10,601 nucleotides of DNA from Thermoflexus sp035573655. GTDB taxonomy: Bacteria > Chloroflexota > Anaerolineae > Thermoflexales > Thermoflexaceae. Within the stretch, counting starts at the first letter, position 1. Every line of letters starts with the position of its first letter. A model generated the notes under the pieces. It made no database searches. It was not told where the DNA came from and was given only the letters and a program-made list of their open reading frames with translations. The position numbers and the translations under genes are program-made. Below are positions 7,231 through 10,601 of this stretch, in pieces. Location of the stretch: NCBI GenBank assembly GCA_035573655.1, contig DATMAC010000335.1:1-10601 (forward strand). The letters are read 5' to 3'.

Positions 7231-7297
7231 GGGGGGTGGGGCCCTTCCGCCTCCTTATGAGAGCTCCGAACTGAGTGAAACTGGGCTGAATAGTTAC

Positions 7298-7305
7298 AGA
7301 GTACG
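7298..7305. repeat. Right 8-bp direct repeat (target-site duplication)
   Basis: AGAGTACG directly follows the right terminal inverted repeat and matches 7059-7066 exactly. Joining the two flanks after removing one copy gives the presumed pre-insertion site. Confidence 0.8.
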
Positions 7306-7310
7306 AATAA

Positions 7311-7330
7311 TTGATTGATCGATCAATCAA
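7311..7330. promoter_or_regulatory. 20-bp perfect palindrome, probable TetR-family operator
   Basis: TTGATTGATCGATCAATCAA is a perfect inverted repeat with no spacer, AT-rich against a GC-rich background. Size and symmetry fit operators bound by TetR-family dimers. It lies 107 bases upstream of the oxidoreductase start and about 377 bases upstream of the divergent tetR start. A bound repressor would cover the -35 side of the -10-like box at 7348-7353. The obvious candidate regulator is the adjacent TetR, but that link is inferred. Confidence 0.6.
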
Positions 7331-7347
7331 ATCTTAAGTTGCGACGT

Positions 7348-7353
7348 TATATT
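7348..7353 (+). promoter_or_regulatory. Possible -10 box for the oxidoreductase operon
   Basis: TATATT is the best -10-like hexamer between the palindrome and the oxidoreductase gene. No good -35 is found at 16-18 bases; that position falls in the right half of the palindrome. It is consistent with a repressed or activator-dependent promoter but weak on its own. Confidence 0.3.
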
Positions 7354-7420
7354 TGTCAAGAGCATGTTTCAGACTTGCTTCGCAGGGGGGATCCTCATAA
7401 ACTCAGCATTGGGGAGCCAT

Positions 7421-7428
7421 GGAGGAGG
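7421..7428 (+). promoter_or_regulatory. Ribosome binding site deciding the start at 7437
   Basis: GGAGGAGG lies 8 bases before the ATG at 7437. The in-frame ATG at 7419 precedes this site and has only GGGGAG 2 bases before it, too close for normal initiation. Confidence 0.7.
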
Positions 7429-7436
7429 CCGCGCGA

Positions 7437-8747
7437 ATGGAACATCCGTTAAAAGCGGAAGTGATTGTGGTGGGCACCGGCCCCGGCGGAGCCACTGTGG
7501 CCCGCGAACTCGCCCGGGCCGGCCGGAAGGTGCTGCTCCTCGAACGGGGCCGCCCCGAGCGCCATCGCCTGCTCTACGGAACCTATCTGGGGGCGCTGCG
7601 ATATACGGAGCGCGGAGGGCTCTTCTTCACCCCCGAGGGGATCCAAGTGGTGGTCCCCTCGATGGTCGGTGGGGCCACGGGGATGTTCGCAGGCTGCGCG
7701 GCCCCGCCGCCCCCTTGGCTTCACGAGAAATACGGAATCGATCTCCGCCTGGAAGTGGCCGAAACCATCGAGGAGCTGGGGATCGCCCCCTTGCCCCCCG
7801 AGCAGCGCGGGGCCGCTTCGACCCGCCTGGCCGAGGCCGCTCGCGCGCTGGGCTACGCCGTTTACCCGCAACCTAAGTTCATCCGCCCGGACCGGACCTC
7901 CCGGTTTCACTGCGGGGCCCACTGCCTCCTGGGATGCCGCTGCGGGGCGAAGTGGAGCGCGGCGGAATTCGTGGAGGAGGCGGTGCAGGCCGGCGCTCGT
8001 CTCCTGACCCGAGCCCACGTGGAACGGGTCCTGATCGAGGATGGCCGTGCGGTCGGCGTGGCCGGCCGCATGGCCGGCCGGCCCTTCACGGCGCGGGCGG
8101 AGCACATCGTGCTGGCTGCGGGAGGCTTGGGCACCCCTCGCATCCTCCAGGCCTCCGGCCTGCGGGGAGCTGGGGAGCGGATGGCCATGGACCTCACGGT
8201 GATCGTCTACGGCCTGACGCGAGCGCAGGGAAACGCCCTGGATCCCCCGATGACTTGGTCGTGGGAAGACCACGAACTGGGGGTGATGTTCAGCACGCTG
8301 GTGGATCCGTGGTTGCTTTACCCGGTGATCGCTGGCATGCGAGGCCTGCGCCCATTGGCCGCCTGGCCCCGATGGAAGCACCTGCTCGGGGTGATGATCA
8401 AACTGAAAGACAGCCTCTCCGGCCACGTGCGGCCGGACGGAACGCTCTCCAAGCCGCTCCTCCCGGAGGACCGCGAGCGTTTGCAAGAGGCAGAGCGGGC
8501 GGCGCGGCGCATCCTGCGGGAGGCCGGGGCGGAGCCGGATTGGATCTTCACCTCGCCCTTGCGTGGAACCCACCCCAGCGCCACCGTCCGCATCGGGGAT
8601 CTGGTGGATGCGGATCTACAAACCGAGATCCCCGGGCTCTATGTCTGCGACGCCAGCGTGTTCCCGGAGGCCCTGGGGCGGCCCACAGTGCTGACGATCA
8701 TCGCCTTGGGGAAACGCCTGGCCCGCCAGATGCTTCAGCGGATCTGA
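7437..8747 (+). CDS. GMC-type FAD-dependent oxidoreductase
   Basis: A 436-residue flavoenzyme of the glucose-methanol-choline superfamily, probably oxidising an alcohol or sugar hydroxyl; the substrate is unknown. The N-terminal Rossmann motif is VVGTGPGGATVARELARAGRK (11-31, GxGxxG at 13-18), with LLLERG closing the FAD site. VGGATGMFAG (77-86) corresponds to the first GMC signature and VLAAGGLGTPRILQASG (225-241) to the second. The C-terminal block VCDASVFPEALGRPTVLTIIALGKRLA (403-429) is the classic GMC C-terminal motif, with GRPT where NP is usual; GTHP puts His379 in the expected active-site region. A Cys cluster (C159, C163, C167, C169) precedes GAKWSA, as in bacterial and plant long-chain alcohol oxidase relatives. 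At 436 residues it is shorter than most GMC enzymes (500-600). The start at 7437 was chosen by its ribosome binding site. It is first in a two-gene cassette with the PLP enzyme 18 bases downstream. Confidence 0.88.
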   Translation: MEHPLKAEVIVVGTGPGGATVARELARAGRKVLLLERGRPERHRLLYGTYLGALRYTERGGLFFTPEGIQVVVPSMVGGATGMFAGCAAPPPPWLHEKYGIDLRLEVAETIEELGIAPLPPEQRGAASTRLAEAARALGYAVYPQPKFIRPDRTSRFHCGAHCLLGCRCGAKWSAAEFVEEAVQAGARLLTRAHVERVLIEDGRAVGVAGRMAGRPFTARAEHIVLAAGGLGTPRILQASGLRGAGERMAMDLTVIVYGLTRAQGNALDPPMTWSWEDHELGVMFSTLVDPWLLYPVIAGMRGLRPLAAWPRWKHLLGVMIKLKDSLSGHVRPDGTLSKPLLPEDRERLQEAERAARRILREAGAEPDWIFTSPLRGTHPSATVRIGDLVDADLQTEIPGLYVCDASVFPEALGRPTVLTIIALGKRLARQMLQRI

Positions 8748-8765
8748 AACGCAAAGGGGCGCGAG

Positions 8766-9773
8766 ATGGACGCTGAAGCGCTCGCCCGACGTCTGGAGGA
8801 GATCCCACGGGTTCGATTGGTACACGAGCCAACGCCCCTGGAGTTCCTCCCCCGGCTCAGCGCGGCGATCGGCCGACCGGTTTACCTCAAGCGGGATGAT
8901 GCCATCGGGCCGGCGATGGGCGGAAACAAAGCCCGCAAGCTGGAATATCTGCTGGCCGACGCCCTGCGCCGGGGCCATCGCCGCGTGGTCACCTACGGCG
9001 GCCTCCAATCGAACCACGCCCGGATCACCGCCGCCGCCGCCCGGCGCCTCGGCCTGGAGCCCCATCTCTTCTACTTCGCGCCCCGTCCGCCCCGCCTGAC
9101 CGGCAACCTCCTGCTGAACGAGCTCCTCGAAGCCCACATGCATTTCCTTCCTTTCGGCGGCAACGCTCGGCCTCGCTCCATCACCTGGACGGACGTTCTG
9201 GTCCGTCTGTTGGCCTGGTTGTGGGTGGGCCCCCACTATTTCATCCCAGTCGGCGGGCGCTCCGTCCTGGGTGGGCTGGGCTACGTTCGGGCGGCCCTGG
9301 AGCTGCACCAACAGGCCCAGGCGGAGGGCCTGGGAAGCGCGTGGGTGGTAGTGGCCGTAGGAACCGGCGGGACACTGGCTGGATTGTGGGCAGGGCTGAC
9401 GCTGCTCCAATCGCCACTACGCTTGCTCGGCATCGATGTGGGGGCCTTGTGGAAAAACTTCCCTAAGACGATCGCCCGCCTGGCCGAGCGAATTTGTGCC
9501 CGTCTGGGGGAGCCACACCGGTTCTCCCCCACTGAGGTCCCGCTGATCGAACGGACCTATGTGGGCTCCGGTTATGGCGTGCCTTCCCCTCAGGGGAACG
9601 AGGCCCTGCGACGATTGGCTCGAACGGAGGGGATCCTCCTGGACCCGATCTACACCGCCAAGGCGTTCGCCGGGATGTTGGATCGGATCGAGAAAGGCCA
9701 GATGGGGGAACGGGAGCCGGTGATTTTCCTGCATACCGGGGGGTTGCCTGCCCTATTCGCCTTTGAGAGGTAA
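8766..9773 (+). CDS. PLP-dependent enzyme, D-cysteine desulfhydrase / ACC deaminase family
   Basis: A 335-residue type II (tryptophan synthase beta-like) PLP enzyme, normal length for the family. Close relatives convert D-cysteine to pyruvate, sulfide and ammonia, or open 1-aminocyclopropane-1-carboxylate. VYLKRDDAIGPAMGGNKARKLEYLL (39-63) holds the likely Schiff-base Lys55, and YGGLQSNHARI follows. GTGGTLAGL is the phosphate-binding loop. GSGYGVPSPQGNEALRRLARTEGILLDPIYTAKAFAGM and HTGGLPALFAF agree best with D-cysteine desulfhydrases (DcyD). Two departures stand out: the usual PVGGSNALG is PVGGRSVLG, and the middle has a hydrophobic WTDVLVRLLAWLWVGPHYF where relatives are charged. The substrate may therefore differ. 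The start at 8766 has AAAGGGG about 6 bases upstream and lies 18 bases after the oxidoreductase stop, so the two are likely co-transcribed. Confidence 0.87.
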   Translation: MDAEALARRLEEIPRVRLVHEPTPLEFLPRLSAAIGRPVYLKRDDAIGPAMGGNKARKLEYLLADALRRGHRRVVTYGGLQSNHARITAAAARRLGLEPHLFYFAPRPPRLTGNLLLNELLEAHMHFLPFGGNARPRSITWTDVLVRLLAWLWVGPHYFIPVGGRSVLGGLGYVRAALELHQQAQAEGLGSAWVVVAVGTGGTLAGLWAGLTLLQSPLRLLGIDVGALWKNFPKTIARLAERICARLGEPHRFSPTEVPLIERTYVGSGYGVPSPQGNEALRRLARTEGILLDPIYTAKAFAGMLDRIEKGQMGEREPVIFLHTGGLPALFAFER

Positions 9774-9779
9774 AGGACG

Positions 9780-9906
9780 GTCACCCCTCAGCCCGGCCCC
9801 ATTTCGTTCGGAGCTCCCACAAAGAGGCGGAAGAGCCCCCAGGAGAAAACCCGTGATGAAACGCCCCGATCCGTATGGCATTGCGTGAGCGCAGCTGAAT
9901 CGTTAC
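9780..9906 (-). mobile_element. Second, shorter inverted copy of the MITE-like element
   Basis: A 127-base relative of the element at 7067-7297, in the opposite orientation. Reverse-complemented, 9780-9836 aligns without gaps to 7241-7297 (42 of 57 identical by my count, including the shared run GAGCTCCGAA). The other end, 9871-9906, aligns to the reverse complement of 7067-7103 with about 31 of 36 identical and one indel (shared TTGCGTGAG and GCTGAAT). The similarity continues through AGCCCCC-GGAG-AAACC near the centre. It lacks the double-hairpin module. The terminal repeats are decayed (GTCACCCCTCAGCC at the left) and no flanking duplication is visible (AAAGGACG against GGTCTCGA), so this copy looks older. 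It begins 6 bases after the PLP-enzyme stop codon, in the gap between convergent genes. Confidence 0.7.
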
Positions 9907-9984
9907 GGTCTCGAGGCATAGGCCGTGTAAGCATCTTGCCCCTCGCAACCGATTCGCTGAGCGATCGGCCGGAGCGGGGAAGGC

Positions 9985-10601
9985 TCAATCCGCGGGGGGC
10001 AGGAGCGGCATGCGCCAGCGGGGGAGCGGCGCTCGCGGAGCTTCCCGGGTGACCAGCATGACGCTCGCCACCATGAACAGCGCGCCGACCCACTGGATCG
10101 GCGTCAGGCGCTCACCGAGCAACCCCACTGCTAACGTCACCGTCACCAAGATCTCCATCACAGTCAGCAACGCCGTCTGGGTGCCCCCCAGCCGCTTCAC
10201 CCCCATGAACATCCCCAGTCGGGAAAGCATCAGGACCGCCGCCATCGCAAGGATGGGGCTGAGGGCGGCTGTGGGGACCTCGGAGTGGGCGCCCCCGAAG
10301 ACCCATCCGGCAATTGGGGTAAAAGCCGCCATCGCGGTCAGCGCATAGAGGGTCAGGGTTTGAGCCGGCATCTCATAGAGAACCCGTTGGCTGAGCACCA
10401 CGTGCAGGGCGTAAAAGCCGCTGGAGAGCAACACCAGGAACACGCCAAGGAGATCGGGCCTCCCCTGAAAGCGACCCAACAGCAGCAGGAGGCCCACGCT
10501 GGCCAGAAGGATCCGCAGGCGGGTGAGACCCGGGATCGACTCGCCGTTCAGGCGGATCATCAAGGCCACCAGAACGGGATACATGGAGTAGATCAGGTGG
10601 G
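9985..10601 (-). CDS. DMT-superfamily permease (EamA domains), 5' end outside the window
   Basis: The C-terminal ~205 residues of a drug/metabolite-transporter-superfamily permease. The reading frame stays open to the window edge, with HLIYSMYPVLVAL continuing upstream of the first visible Met at 10584. Full-length members have about 300 residues and ten helices in two EamA repeats, so the N-terminal third is missing. About seven hydrophobic segments are visible, and the end of the second EamA repeat is clear: TVMEILVTVTLAVGLLGERLTPIQWVGALFMVASVMLVTRE. A short Pro/Arg-rich tail (APRAPLPRWRMPLLPPAD) follows. The substrate cannot be predicted. It is convergent with the PLP-enzyme gene; the 211-base gap between them is mostly the repeat copy, and bases 9907-9984 show only a weak imperfect stem and no T-run. 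Confidence 0.88.
   Translation of the reverse strand, partial: HLIYSMYPVLVALMIRLNGESIPGLTRLRILLASVGLLLLLGRFQGRPDLLGVFLVLLSSGFYALHVVLSQRVLYEMPAQTLTLYALTAMAAFTPIAGWVFGGAHSEVPTAALSPILAMAAVLMLSRLGMFMGVKRLGGTQTALLTVMEILVTVTLAVGLLGERLTPIQWVGALFMVASVMLVTREAPRAPLPRWRMPLLPPAD

Larger units (their letters stand above)
7067..7297 (+). mobile_element. MITE-like element with 8-bp target duplication (IS66-type ends)
   Basis: A non-coding element of 231 bases. Its ends are perfect 14-bp inverted repeats: GTAACTATTCAGCC (7067-7080) and GGCTGAATAGTTAC (7284-7297). Weaker similarity continues inward (GCGTGAGAAC against GAGTGAAACT beside the ends). The identical 8-mer AGAGTACG directly abuts both ends (7059-7066 and 7298-7305), as expected for a target-site duplication. 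Inverted repeats beginning 5'-GTAA with 8-bp duplications are characteristic of the IS66 family, so it is probably a transposase-less derivative mobilised in trans; that assignment is inference. It carries two large hairpins in its centre. A related copy lies inverted at 9780-9906. The intact duplication suggests a fairly recent insertion. Confidence 0.8.
6935..7436. other. Divergent intergenic region between tetR and the oxidoreductase gene
   Basis: Five hundred bases without a credible gene. From left to right it holds the tetR leader (6935-7058) with no clear promoter, an 8-base direct repeat (7059-7066), the MITE-like element with its two hairpins (7067-7297), the second direct repeat (7298-7305), the 20-bp palindrome (7311-7330), a possible -10 box (7348-7353) and the oxidoreductase leader. 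A + strand frame across 6997-7260 and a - strand frame across 7085-7330 are open only because they run through inverted repeats. Confidence 0.7.

Noticed and set aside
8057..8086. GC-rich palindromic stretch (GGCCGGCC repeated) inside the oxidoreductase gene
   Set aside because: It is in frame and encodes a simple Gly-Arg-Met-Ala-Gly-Arg turn, explained by codon bias.
7449..8573. 374-codon open frame on the - strand opposite the oxidoreductase
   Set aside because: It is a composition artefact; the + strand encodes conserved GMC motifs throughout.
8616..9410. 264-codon open frame on the - strand opposite the PLP enzyme
   Set aside because: It spans the junction between two well-supported + strand genes and has no domain features.
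7067..9906. CRISPR array or classical transposon with transposase
   Set aside because: There are only two repeat copies, inverted and 2.5 kb apart, and no transposase, integrase or Cas-like gene occurs in the window.
9907..9984. Possible terminator between the convergent PLP-enzyme and permease genes
   Set aside because: Only an imperfect stem around CCGAT/ATCGG is visible, with internal mismatches and no T-run on either strand.

Overview
The window is bacterial chromosomal DNA of high GC content. Its proteins are rich in Ala, Arg, Leu and Gly and poor in Lys, and genes are tightly packed with Shine-Dalgarno sites. No rRNA or other taxonomic marker is present. The protein style and a split YbhF-type exporter would suit a thermophilic Chloroflexota-like bacterium, but that is a weak inference. 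The first ~490 bases are clearly less GC-rich than the rest (43% in one sampled 60-base stretch, against about three quarters in a sampled stretch of the adaptor gene).

Layout. Bases 90-437 (- strand) hold a small orphan three-helix membrane protein. Bases 467-611 form an inverted-repeat element built around a perfect 20-bp hairpin. Bases 618-6934 (- strand, read right to left) form one export module: TetR regulator, ABC-2 permease, two separate ABC ATPases with an 8-base overlap, and two tandem HlyD-type adaptors. This matches the YbhF/YbhS/YbhG-type export systems, but the YbhF double ATPase is split into two genes and only one permease is present. The ATPases look asymmetric: one composite ATP site keeps canonical motifs and the other is altered in both halves.

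Bases 7437-9773 (+ strand) hold a two-gene cassette: a GMC-type flavoprotein oxidoreductase and a PLP enzyme of the D-cysteine desulfhydrase/ACC deaminase family. A perfect 20-bp palindrome (7311-7330), typical of a TetR-family operator, lies between the divergent tetR gene and this cassette. At the right edge (9985-10601, - strand) is a DMT/EamA permease, cut by the window end.

The least expected content is intergenic. Bases 7067-7297 form a MITE-like element with 14-bp perfect terminal inverted repeats starting 5'-GTAA, directly abutted on both sides by the same 8-bp sequence AGAGTACG. Those features fit an IS66-type element that has lost its transposase. A second, shorter and decayed copy lies at 9780-9906 in the opposite orientation, so two inverted copies bracket the oxidoreductase/PLP-enzyme cassette. 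The first copy also carries a GC-rich double-hairpin module that the second lacks. Removing the element on paper moves the palindrome from about 377 to about 138 bases upstream of tetR, so the insertion seems to have split an older shared control region. No transposase, CRISPR array, tRNA or rRNA was found.
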